Shown: piece by piece, positions 7,141 through 13,935 of the stretch
How positions within the stretch are numbered: position 1 is the stretch's first letter
How the letters are laid out: each line of letters begins with the position of its first letter
Source of the DNA: CAIUSP01 sp040375675
GTDB lineage: Bacteria > Actinomycetota > Thermoleophilia > Solirubrobacterales > 70-9
Assembly (NCBI GenBank): GCA_040375675.1
Contig: JBEIRY010000037.1
Coordinates: 1 to 16,563 of the forward strand
Direction of reading: 5' to 3'
DNA: 16,563 nt
Translations under genes and position numbers: made by a program
The notes under the pieces: model-generated
What the model saw: the letters and a program-made list of their open reading frames with translations, nothing else
Database searches by the model: none
Told to the model about the DNA's origin: nothing

Positions 7141-7416
7141 CTAGAGGAAGAAGGCGATCAGACCGAAGATGAAGGTGTAGAAGGCAACGGCTTCGGTAAG
7201 AGCGAATCCCAGCCAGCGGATGCTCTGAAGCTCGTCCTTCATTTCGGGCTGACGGGCTACGGACTCGATCTCCTTACCGAAGATGAATCCGATACCGATA
7301 CCGGCACCGATCGAACCGAGACCGGCACCCACACCGAGGGCGATCGCCTTACCGGCAGCCGTGATGCCATCGTCTGAGATAGCGGCTACAAGCGGCGAAA
7401 TTGTTGACAGATCCAT
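7141..7416 (-). CDS. atpE: F1Fo ATP synthase subunit c (proton-type)
   Basis: This 91-residue two-helix protein forms the rotor ring. Helix 1 carries the glycine-rich pattern GVGAGLGSIGAGIGIG (28-43), the polar loop is RQPEMKDEL (55-63), and helix 2 holds the ion-carrying Glu75 in FALTEAVAFY. The position matching the Na+-binding Gln of sodium-type rings is Ile42, and Glu75 is followed by Ala rather than Ser/Thr, so a proton-driven ring is expected; that is inference from the known sodium motif. The ATG at 7416 has AAGGAG 4 nt upstream. It lies 20 bp after atpB. Confidence 0.97.
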   Translation of the reverse strand: MDLSTISPLVAAISDDGITAAGKAIALGVGAGLGSIGAGIGIGFIFGKEIESVARQPEMKDELQSIRWLGFALTEAVAFYTFIFGLIAFFL

Positions 7417-7436
7417 GAGACTCCTTTCGTATTTGG

Positions 7437-8345
7437 TCAGTGGCTTTCGGCGACAGCGCCGCCGACATAGATCGCTGTGAGCGTGGCAAAGATGAACGCC
7501 TGAAGCGTTGCCACCAGGCCCACCTCGAAGAGGAAGAAGGCAAGTGCCATGGGCAGCGTCAACGCGCCCAGAGCAGAGAGACCGAGCAGAACGGCCAGCC
7601 CGCCGCCCATGAAGAGCAACAGGAGGTGTCCGGCCAGGATGTTTGCGAACAATCGAACCGAGAGCGAGATGAGGCGAACGAACTGCGATACGACCTCGAT
7701 CATGAAGATGGCCGCCTTACCGAACGGGTTCATGTCCTCCAGTCCGGCGGGAAGCCAGCCGGCGAAGTAGGGAATCACCCCGCGAGCCCTTATGCCCTCG
7801 AAGTGGTAGCCGAACCAGACCACCAGAGTGAGCGCAAGCGGTATCGAAATGTTCGCAGTCGCCGCGTAGAGAGCGAACGCTGGCATCTCGAGACCGAAGA
7901 CGTTGATCGTGTGCTCGGTGTTGGTCGGCAGAGGCAGGTAGCCGATCATGTTCGAAAACCAGATGAAGAAGAAGATCGCTGCAAGGAACGGGAACCAGCG
8001 GCGCGCGAGGGCACCGTCGAGGTTTGTTCCGGTGATGTTGTTGCGGGTCAGGTCGTAGGCAACCTCGACCGCGGTCTGGGTGCGGTTGGGCTTCTGTTGC
8101 ATCTTGCGCGCAATCACGACCATCACCGTGATGGTCAGGATGCTCGCGATCATCAGGTACATGACCGCCTTGTTGATCGAAAAGTCGATCCCGCCGAGGT
8201 TGATGTTGACCCACGGCTCGAGCTTGAACTCGTTCTGGGGCTTGAAGTCGTTGTTCTTGCCCGAGCTGCCGAAGATCACCGCAAGCGCAACAGCCAGCAG
8301 CAGGTAGATGGTGATCCCTGTCAGAACCTTGATCCGGGTGCTCAT
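7437..8345 (-). CDS. atpB: F1Fo ATP synthase subunit a
   Basis: This 302-residue integral membrane protein forms the proton half-channels next to the c-ring. The essential arginine is Arg231 in LSLSVRLFANILAGH (226-240), and the conserved Gln282 lies in the last helix (TLQAFIFATLTAIYVGGA, 280-297). Other hydrophobic segments lie at about 8-26, 58-79, 117-138, 164-180, 211-226 and 240-275. A hydrophilic loop at about 28-52 faces outward. The N-terminal ATG overlaps the stop of the atpI-position gene by 4 nt (ATGA), suggesting coupled translation. No unusual substitution was seen at the key sites. Confidence 0.97.
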   Translation of the reverse strand: MSTRIKVLTGITIYLLLAVALAVIFGSSGKNNDFKPQNEFKLEPWVNINLGGIDFSINKAVMYLMIASILTITVMVVIARKMQQKPNRTQTAVEVAYDLTRNNITGTNLDGALARRWFPFLAAIFFFIWFSNMIGYLPLPTNTEHTINVFGLEMPAFALYAATANISIPLALTLVVWFGYHFEGIRARGVIPYFAGWLPAGLEDMNPFGKAAIFMIEVVSQFVRLISLSVRLFANILAGHLLLLFMGGGLAVLLGLSALGALTLPMALAFFLFEVGLVATLQAFIFATLTAIYVGGAVAESH

Positions 8346-8728
8346 CGGGTGACCGCCCCGGCATCGGTCTCATCGCCTTCGAGGAACTTGCAAAGCGCCT
8401 GACCGATCAGATACGAGGTGACAAGCGCCACGGCAAGAAGTGCAGCGGAGAGTCCTGCAGCGCGATCGGAAAGGCCGACGATCAGCACCGCAAGCGCAAT
8501 CAGCCAGACCCTGCCAAGACCAGCTCCTGCCATCAGACCCATCGCCCCACGGCGGTTGCCGTCGGCAAGAGACTGTTTGGCCTTGCGCTCGGCAAAGAGA
8601 TGGATCAGGCGGGTGACTACCCAGACGCCACCGCAAACCACGTAGCCGATCAAAGGCGCGTCTAGCGCGATGAATACCGGCAGTGCGGCTACCAAAACGG
8701 CGATGTCAAACCAGCGTAGAAAGTTCAA
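8342..8728 (-). CDS. Small four-helix membrane protein in the atpI position
   Basis: This 128-residue protein has four predicted membrane segments (about 7-23, 25-45, 62-86, 91-113) and a basic loop after the second. Its position directly before atpB, with a 4-nt ATGA overlap, matches atpI, whose product assists c-ring assembly or Mg2+/ion handling in some bacteria. The sequence itself does not show a motif I recognise as AtpI, so the assignment rests on topology and context. The start is TTG at 8728-8726, with AAGGGA upstream; no ATG is available before residue 63. The short polar tail (EGDETDAGAVTR) is cytoplasmic if both termini are inside. Confidence 0.75.
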   Translation of the reverse strand: MNFLRWFDIAVLVAALPVFIALDAPLIGYVVCGGVWVVTRLIHLFAERKAKQSLADGNRRGAMGLMAGAGLGRVWLIALAVLIVGLSDRAAGLSAALLAVALVTSYLIGQALCKFLEGDETDAGAVTR

Positions 8729-8732
8729 TTTT

Positions 8733-8738
8733 TCCCTT
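8733..8738 (-). promoter_or_regulatory. Ribosome binding site fixing the TTG start of the atpI-position gene
   Basis: AAGGGA in the transcribed direction is followed by an A-rich 4-nt spacer and TTG (8728-8726). With no earlier in-frame start, this site supports the rare TTG initiator. Confidence 0.55.
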
Positions 8739-8865
8739 GGTTGTGGGCGTTGGTCATCTGATGATGCGATGCGAGCGCAGCCGGGATGTGTAGAGGCTGC
8801 ACTCGTTGGCTAAGCGGAGTGCTGATGCTATCCGAAAGGCGCCGGAGGGCGTCTTCAGGCGTGGG
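8739..8865 (-). other. Intergenic region between the wecA-like gene and the atp operon
   Basis: This is the only gap above 100 bp in the window and the most likely place for an atp promoter. I found no convincing -35/-10 pair by eye, and no coding potential. A hairpin (8835-8856) lies near the wecA-like stop. Confidence 0.4.
8835..8856 (-). terminator. Candidate terminator hairpin after the wecA-like gene
   Basis: In the transcribed direction GAAGACGCC-CTCC-GGCGCCTTT can form a 9-position stem with one A-C mismatch and one G-T pair around a 4-nt loop. It begins 10 nt after the wecA-like stop codon. The T residues are in the stem and are followed by CGGAT, so a classical U-tract is missing; termination may be partial. 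Confidence 0.35.
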
Positions 8866-10140
8866 CTAAGAACGGCGCCGTTTGGCAGGCGCGGAGCGCT
8901 TACGCTTCTTGGCACCCACGACCTTCATCTCGCCCGTCTTCGGGTCCAGGCGGGAGGTCCTACCGGTCTTCGGATCCTTGGCCTCGAATCGGCCGGTCTG
9001 AAGTTCCTTGACCACCCCGCGGTCCACGGCTGCGGTCCGGGCCCTGCCCTTGCCACCGCCAGCTTGGCGCAAGCGGATTCGGCGAAGCTTGAGGATCTCG
9101 AGCACCACGATCACATAGACGCTCGCCGCGAGGGCCAGCAGGATCAGCACCACCATCACGATCGTCCAAGCGAGATCGAAGTTACCCCGGTCGTCGCTAT
9201 AGGGGATGAAACGCAGCGCCAACGCAAGGCCGGCGAGCACCAGTGTCCAGCCGTAAAGGTATGCGAGGGTGCGCCGCTGAGAGAACCCGATATTCGCCAT
9301 CCGGTGGTGGAAGTGCCAGCGGTCTGCCTGATAGATCGGGCGCCGGTACTTGAGCCGCTTTGCGACCACGAAGCCTGTATCGAGGATCGGAACCGCGAGG
9401 ATCACGAGCGGCAGGGCCAGGGCAAGTGCGGCGTTGGTCTTGAGAGATCCGAGGATCGCCACCGTGGCGAGCAGGTAGCCCAGAAGGTTGGAGCCCGTAT
9501 CGCCCATGAAGCTCGATGCAGGCGGGAAGCCGTGTCGCAAGAAACCGAGGGAAGCGCCAGCGGTCAGCGCCGCAAGCACACCGGCCTCGTAGCGTCCCAG
9601 CGAGATGGCGATGATCGCGAGGGTCGCTCCCGAGATGGCACAAACGCCCGATGCCAGACCATCCACCCCATCGATCAGGTTGACGATGTTGATCACGGCA
9701 ACTATCCCGACGATCGTGATCGGGTACGCGACCCAGCCCAGGCTGAAGCCGCCGATGAAGGGAAGCGTGGTCACATCCACCACCACACCTCCGAGGAAGA
9801 CGGGAATCAGCGCACCGAATATCTGACCGCCCAACTTCGGCAGGGCCGGCAGTTCATAGACATCGTCGAGCACCCCGACCGCGGTGATCACCACCGCACC
9901 ACCGAGGATCGCGAAGGTCTGCCCGTCGAACGGCAGCCAGATCAGACCGGCTGCCAGCACCGCCACCAGGATGGCCAGACCACCCAACTTGGGGGTAGGG
10001 ACATCGTGCAACCCTCGCTCCGAGGGCTGATCGATCGCACCGATCCTTCGGGCTATCGACTCTGCTGAGGGAACCAGCAACCACGCAACGCTTGCCGCGA
10101 ACAGGAAAGAGAGAATCGCGTCCCAGGTGGTGAGGCGCAT
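8866..10140 (-). CDS. WecA/TagO-type polyprenyl-phosphate glycosyl-1-phosphate transferase with basic C-terminal tail
   Basis: This 424-residue multi-pass membrane protein belongs to the MraY/WecA family, which transfers a sugar-1-phosphate (usually GlcNAc-1-P) from a UDP-sugar to undecaprenyl or decaprenyl phosphate at the inner membrane face. The motifs appear in family order: RGLHDVPTPKLGG (42-54), LDDVYELP (91-98, Asp92-Asp93), NIVNLIDGVDGLASG (151-165), SSFMGDTGSN (209-218, Asp214) and WHFHHRM (275-281). The HFHH motif points to WecA/TagO rather than MraY. About ten membrane helices end near 350. After that, a 75-residue cytoplasmic tail is rich in Lys and Arg, with two DPKTG repeats ten residues apart (389-393, 399-403). 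The ATG at 10140 lies 27 bp after the DUF354-like gene. Location upstream of atp matches the wecA position in many actinobacteria. Confidence 0.93.
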   Translation of the reverse strand: MRLTTWDAILSFLFAASVAWLLVPSAESIARRIGAIDQPSERGLHDVPTPKLGGLAILVAVLAAGLIWLPFDGQTFAILGGAVVITAVGVLDDVYELPALPKLGGQIFGALIPVFLGGVVVDVTTLPFIGGFSLGWVAYPITIVGIVAVINIVNLIDGVDGLASGVCAISGATLAIIAISLGRYEAGVLAALTAGASLGFLRHGFPPASSFMGDTGSNLLGYLLATVAILGSLKTNAALALALPLVILAVPILDTGFVVAKRLKYRRPIYQADRWHFHHRMANIGFSQRRTLAYLYGWTLVLAGLALALRFIPYSDDRGNFDLAWTIVMVVLILLALAASVYVIVVLEILKLRRIRLRQAGGGKGRARTAAVDRGVVKELQTGRFEAKDPKTGRTSRLDPKTGEMKVVGAKKRKRSAPAKRRRS

Positions 10141-10167
10141 CAGGCCATTGTCTCCAACGCAGCGGAC

Positions 10168-11175
10168 CTAGCTCGCGATGCCGAGAATCGCAGCAGCCAT
10201 CGGGCCGGAATCGCGTGGGTCGAGTGGCCCGACCGGGGCCTCGCGCTTTCGAAGATCGATCGCCGAGGCATCGGTCAGGACCTCGAGCCTGCCTCGAGCG
10301 ATCAACTCTTCGTCGACCGCTCCCATCTTTCCGGCGAAGATCGTGTACACGGGCGTACCCAAAGCGACAGCCTCGCGGTTCATCGTGCCACCGGCACTCA
10401 CCACCAGGTCGGCGTAGGCGATCAGGCTCTGGGCGTCGATCGCCTGGTCGGGAACGACCAGCGACGGCGCGGCAAGTGAATTGAGACGCTGCCGCTGGCC
10501 TTCGGTTCTGGGGATCACCACCGACACGGTCCCTGTTGCTCCCGCAAGGCGCTGGATCACGGCTTCATACAGCGGGTTGTCGGCGTGGTACTCGGAGGTC
10601 TCAGGTGGCGGTCGAACCACCACCACCACAGGGTCGCCCTCTATCCCGAGTGACGGGATCAGATCGGGGTCGGGTTCGAAGTCAGCCAAGTAGTAGTCCT
10701 CCTTCAAGCCGGCGTAGCGAAAGAGCCGATCGGATCGGGCGCCAGCGGCCTCCATGGCCGGGACGGGAATGGCGTCAGGAGCGAGCACCAGTGCCGCTGC
10801 GCGAAAGGCCACTTTTCGCTGGCGGCCGGCGAACTCGTAGTCGTTCATCTGGGCAAGGGGGATGCCGAGGGCGCGCGATACGAGCGAGGCATCGACCGAG
10901 CCGTGAGCCAGCGCCAGATCGAATCGCTGCTTGCGAGCCCAGCGGTAGAGCGCGGCGCTCCGTCCTGCCAGGGCAAAGACTTTGCCGGCCTTTCCGGCCC
11001 CGCCGTGTTCGCCGAACGACTCGTAGGGTATCCCGAGCAGATCGAGGATTCCCTCGGTCTGGCCGTAGCTTCGAGTGGTCACCACCACATCGTGGCCTTC
11101 CGAGGTGAAGCGTTCTATCAGCGGCCGCAGGACCAGCGGGTGAGCCGCAGCGGTGCAGTCGACCCAGATCTTCAC
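10168..11175 (-). CDS. DUF354-like GT-B-fold protein, possible UDP-sugar epimerase or glycosyltransferase
   Basis: This 335-residue protein starts with a Rossmann strand (MKIWVDCTAAAHPLVLRPLI, 1-20), followed by EGHDVVVTTR (26-35). A second Rossmann half contains VVVVVRPPPE (183-192). The segment SAGGTMNREAVALGTPVYTI (260-279) resembles the nucleotide-sugar-binding end of GT-B proteins and of UDP-GlcNAc 2-epimerases, and the overall pattern fits Pfam DUF354. The start is GTG at 11175, 17 bp after glyA, with a weak G-rich upstream sequence. It sits immediately before the WecA-type gene, where Firmicutes often carry the UDP-GlcNAc 2-epimerase gene. A role in preparing or extending the lipid-linked sugar is therefore inferred. 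The exact reaction is unknown, and no membrane segment or signal peptide is seen. Confidence 0.75.
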   Translation of the reverse strand: MKIWVDCTAAAHPLVLRPLIERFTSEGHDVVVTTRSYGQTEGILDLLGIPYESFGEHGGAGKAGKVFALAGRSAALYRWARKQRFDLALAHGSVDASLVSRALGIPLAQMNDYEFAGRQRKVAFRAAALVLAPDAIPVPAMEAAGARSDRLFRYAGLKEDYYLADFEPDPDLIPSLGIEGDPVVVVVRPPPETSEYHADNPLYEAVIQRLAGATGTVSVVIPRTEGQRQRLNSLAAPSLVVPDQAIDAQSLIAYADLVVSAGGTMNREAVALGTPVYTIFAGKMGAVDEELIARGRLEVLTDASAIDLRKREAPVGPLDPRDSGPMAAAILGIAS

Positions 11176-11192
11176 CGGGTGCCGGCCCGACC

Positions 11193-12476
11193 CTAGGCCG
11201 CTGCTGGGGTGAGCTGCGGGTAGAGCGGGTACTTTTCGGCCAGCGTGCGGGTTCGCTCGCGAAGCGCCTCGCGCTCGGACTCGAAGTCATCGGCGGTAAG
11301 GGCAGCGGCGATCACCTTGCCGACCTCTCTCATGTCGTCGGTCCCAAAGCCGCGTGTGGTCAGGGCAGATGTGCCGATCCGAAGACCCGACGGGTTCATC
11401 GGCGGCTTCTCGTCGAACGGAATCGAGTTGCGGTTGACGGTGATACCGACAGCATCGAGGCGATCTTCGCCCTCTTGCCCCTCGAGCCCGGTCGGATTGA
11501 GATCTACCAGGACCAGATGCACATCGGTGCCGCCGGTCAGTACCTCCACCCCGCCTGCGATCAACTCCTCTGCGAGTGCGCGAGCGCTCTCGATCGTCTG
11601 GCGCTGCCGCTCGCGGAATGCCTCGGACTGGGCGATCCGGAAGGCGACCGCCTTGGCGGCGATCACGTGCATCAGCGGACCACCCTGCTGGCCGGGGAAG
11701 ACGGCGCGGTTGAAATCCTTCTCGTACTCCTCGCGGGCGAGGATGATCCCGCTGCGCGGACCGCAGAGGGTCTTGTGAACGGTGGTGGTGACCACATCGG
11801 CGTGTTCGACCGGGTTGGGGTACTCGCCCGCGGCGACGAGGCCGGCGAAGTGCGCCATGTCGACCATAAGCTTGGCACCGACCGAGTCGGCGATCTCGCG
11901 GAAGGCGCCAAAGTCGAGCTGGCGCGGATAGGCCGACCAGCCGGCAATGATCAGCTTCGGCTTGTGCTCGTTTGCGAGGCGCTCGACCTCTTCCATGTCG
12001 ACCAGGTAGTCCTCGCGGCGCACGTGGTAGGCGGCAGGGTCATACAGCGTGCCGGACACGTTCAGCTTCATACCGTGGGTGAGGTGTCCGCCGTGATCGA
12101 GGGCAAGGCCCAGGATGCGATCACCGGGATCGAGCAGTGCCATGAAGACGGCATTGTTGGCCTGAGCTCCAGAGTGTGGTTGGACGTTTGCGTACTCGGC
12201 CCCGAAGAGATCCTTGGCGCGATCGATCGCCAGCTGTTCGGCGATATCCACCTGCTCGCAGCCACCGTAGTAGCGCTTGCCGGGATAGCCCTCGGCGTAC
12301 TTGTTGGTGAGAACCGAGCCGACCGTCTCGAGGATTGCCTGGGGCGCGAAATTCTCGGATGCGATCATCTCGAGCGTCTGCTGCTGACGGGAGATCTCGC
12401 CATCAACTGCGGCGGCTATCTCGGGATCTACCTCGGCGAGAGGTGCTGTCTGGAAATCCTCGGGCAACTCGGTCAT
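11193..12476 (-). CDS. glyA: Serine hydroxymethyltransferase
   Basis: This 427-residue PLP enzyme interconverts serine plus tetrahydrofolate with glycine plus methylene-tetrahydrofolate and supplies one-carbon units in the cytoplasm. Recognisable parts are IASENFAP (38-45), LTNKYAEGYPGKRYYGGCE (56-74), VQPHSGAQAN (98-107), VDMAHFAGLVAAGEYPNP (205-222) and the PLP-lysine motif TTTVHKTLCGPRSG (230-243, Lys235). Cys238 and Ser242 replace commoner residues beside the lysine. The ATG at 12476 is chosen because AAGGAG lies 6 nt upstream and family homology begins near it; a longer in-frame start at 12632 would add 52 low-complexity residues inside rpiB. It is 1 bp from the rpiB stop. Confidence 0.97.
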   Translation of the reverse strand: MTELPEDFQTAPLAEVDPEIAAAVDGEISRQQQTLEMIASENFAPQAILETVGSVLTNKYAEGYPGKRYYGGCEQVDIAEQLAIDRAKDLFGAEYANVQPHSGAQANNAVFMALLDPGDRILGLALDHGGHLTHGMKLNVSGTLYDPAAYHVRREDYLVDMEEVERLANEHKPKLIIAGWSAYPRQLDFGAFREIADSVGAKLMVDMAHFAGLVAAGEYPNPVEHADVVTTTVHKTLCGPRSGIILAREEYEKDFNRAVFPGQQGGPLMHVIAAKAVAFRIAQSEAFRERQRQTIESARALAEELIAGGVEVLTGGTDVHLVLVDLNPTGLEGQEGEDRLDAVGITVNRNSIPFDEKPPMNPSGLRIGTSALTTRGFGTDDMREVGKVIAAALTADDFESEREALRERTRTLAEKYPLYPQLTPAAA

Positions 12477-12477
12477 C

Positions 12478-12927
12478 TCAGTCTCCTTCTGTTTTTTCGA
12501 CGGCGGAAATCTCTTCGACCCGGCGCTCGTGACGGCCACCCTCGAACTCGGTCCCGAGGAACCGGGACATGATCGCCTCGGCCTCGGGCTCGGTGAGCCT
12601 GCGCCCGGCAAGTGCCAGCACGTTGGCGTCATTATGGCGGCGGCTCATCTCGGCCTCTTCGGGATCGTGGGCATTGACGGCCCTGATCCCGTTCACCTTG
12701 TTGGCGACGATGCTCACCCCAACACCCGACCCGCAGACCACGATGCCGCGCTCAGCCTCGCCATCGGCCACCAGGTGGGCGGCTTTGGAGGCGTATACGG
12801 GATAGTCCACCGACTCTTCCGAGTCGGTTCCCACATCCAACACCTCATGACCCTCGGCTTCGAGGACGGGCTTGATTGCCTGCTTCAACTCGAAGCCAGC
12901 GTGGTCTGATCCGAGAGCGATCTTCAC
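12478..12927 (-). CDS. rpiB: Ribose-5-phosphate isomerase B
   Basis: This 149-residue RpiB/LacAB-family protein interconverts ribose 5-phosphate and ribulose 5-phosphate in the pentose phosphate pathway. GSDHAGFELK (6-15) carries Asp8 and His9, VVCGSGVGVSI (63-73) has the catalytic Cys65, and SRRHNDANVLALAGRR (95-110) contains His98. Length and motifs match the family. The C-terminal tail (about 130-149) is Glu/Arg-rich, and its last codons contain the glyA ribosome binding site. The start is GTG at 12927, 30 bp after the solute-binding-protein gene; upstream purines are poor. The rpiB-glyA pair next to atp genes is a familiar actinobacterial arrangement. Confidence 0.95.
   Translation of the reverse strand: MKIALGSDHAGFELKQAIKPVLEAEGHEVLDVGTDSEESVDYPVYASKAAHLVADGEAERGIVVCGSGVGVSIVANKVNGIRAVNAHDPEEAEMSRRHNDANVLALAGRRLTEPEAEAIMSRFLGTEFEGGRHERRVEEISAVEKTEGD
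12483..12488 (-). promoter_or_regulatory. glyA ribosome binding site inside the end of rpiB
   Basis: AAGGAG in the transcribed direction lies 6 nt before the ATG at 12476-12474. It settles the glyA start and implies translational coupling with rpiB. Confidence 0.8.
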
Positions 12928-12957
12928 CTGAGCGAATCTATCAGTGGTGGATTCGGA

Positions 12958-13935
12958 CTAAGTGTCGCGAGGAGCTTGGATACCCGCAAAGAGATCGACC
13001 ATCATCTGCTCACCGCCGCCGAGGTCGTGCAACAGACTGCAGCGAGCGACCATCCTCTCATCAGGGAAGAGGCTCTGATCACGGCGAATCTCCGGCGGCA
13101 AGAGCGCCCGCGCCACATCGTTCGGCGTCGCGTAGCCGCCATTGAGGGTGGCAAGTGATGAGAGCTCCGGCTCCATGAGGCCAGCCAGAAAGGCGAGAGA
13201 CGCCTCAGGCTCGGGCGCATCGGCCGGAATGGCCGCGCAGGTGATCCATAGGGTCGCCCCTTCGCTCGGCACGACATAGGTGAGCCCGGCTCCGCTCTCA
13301 CGGACCGCCTTAGATGCCGGCCCGCTCCAAGCGTGATGGGCAGAAACCTCGCCGCTCAACACCGGTCCGGTGAAGTCGTCGCTGTCGTAGCGGACGACGC
13401 TCGGGGCCTGACCTTGGAGTACCTCAAGAGCGGCCTCGAGCGAGGCGTCATCGCAAGCGTTGGGATCGAGACCCCGGGATATCAGGGCTGCACCCACTAC
13501 CTCACGCACCTCGTCGAGCATCCCGACCTTCAGACCTTCTGGCGGAGCGAATAGGTCCTGCCAAGTCCCGGCATCCGGAAAGTCGCTTCTGCGCAGATAG
13601 CCGGTGGTGCCGTAGGCAAACGGCACCGAGAGACGGTTACCGGGGTCGAACTCGCACTCCCGAGCCCAGGGGGCGAGGCGATCCAGCGGAAGCAACTCGG
13701 GTTTGAGGGGCAAGAGCCGATCGCGAGCCGAGAGGCGCTCGACCAGATAATCGGAGGGAAAGATCAGATCCCAGGTACCTGGCTCTGCATCGAGCAACTC
13801 CTCGAGGCGCTCATTGGAGGCAATCTCGACCACCTCAACCCCGCGACCGAGCGTCTCGGCTGCGCGCGAGAGCGCAAGCGGATCAGGCATTCCAAACCAG
13901 GCCAGCACCCGTAACGGGCGGGCCGGGGCAAACAT
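12958..13935 (-). CDS. PotD-like polyamine-type solute-binding protein lacking a signal peptide
   Basis: This 325-residue protein has the length and layout of a mature PotD/PotF binding protein. LRVLAWFG (8-15) is the first strand with Trp13, WDLIFPSDYLVERL (55-68) matches the hinge-side segment, and SVPFAYGTTGYL (103-114) follows. Other conserved sites are MLDEVREVVG (139-148), WSGPAS (203-208), LWITCAAIP (229-237) and GGYATPND (266-273). Compared from memory with E. coli PotD, the aromatic cage residues are largely kept (Trp203, Trp230, Tyr268), and Glu145 matches an amine-binding acid. The Asp two residues after the second Trp is Thr232 here. No signal peptide or lipobox is possible, because beta-strand 1 begins at residue 8 and a stop lies two codons upstream. 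The ATG shares its first base with the deacetylase TGA stop. No ABC permease or ATPase gene is in the window. The fold is likely; ligand and location are open. Confidence 0.75.
   Translation of the reverse strand: MFAPARPLRVLAWFGMPDPLALSRAAETLGRGVEVVEIASNERLEELLDAEPGTWDLIFPSDYLVERLSARDRLLPLKPELLPLDRLAPWARECEFDPGNRLSVPFAYGTTGYLRRSDFPDAGTWQDLFAPPEGLKVGMLDEVREVVGAALISRGLDPNACDDASLEAALEVLQGQAPSVVRYDSDDFTGPVLSGEVSAHHAWSGPASKAVRESGAGLTYVVPSEGATLWITCAAIPADAPEPEASLAFLAGLMEPELSSLATLNGGYATPNDVARALLPPEIRRDQSLFPDERMVARCSLLHDLGGGEQMMVDLFAGIQAPRDT

Noticed and set aside
7440..8402. Plus-strand open frame (320 codons) opposite atpB
   Set aside because: It mirrors a membrane protein gene, and the hydrophobic codons become charged residues in antisense. 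There is no recognisable motif.
8806..10068. Long plus-strand open frame (420 codons) opposite the wecA-like gene
   Set aside because: It is antisense to a gene with all WecA-family motifs; its translation is rich in His, Arg, Asp and Gln as expected from the complement of GC-rich codons, and it shows no domain.
11475..12572. Plus-strand open frame (365 codons) opposite glyA
   Set aside because: It is antisense to a complete serine hydroxymethyltransferase gene; the translation is low in information and matches no family I know.
12477..12632. Longer N-terminus for glyA starting at 12632
   Set aside because: The extra 52 residues are Pro/Ser/Arg-rich, lie inside rpiB, and a good ribosome binding site precedes the ATG at 12476.
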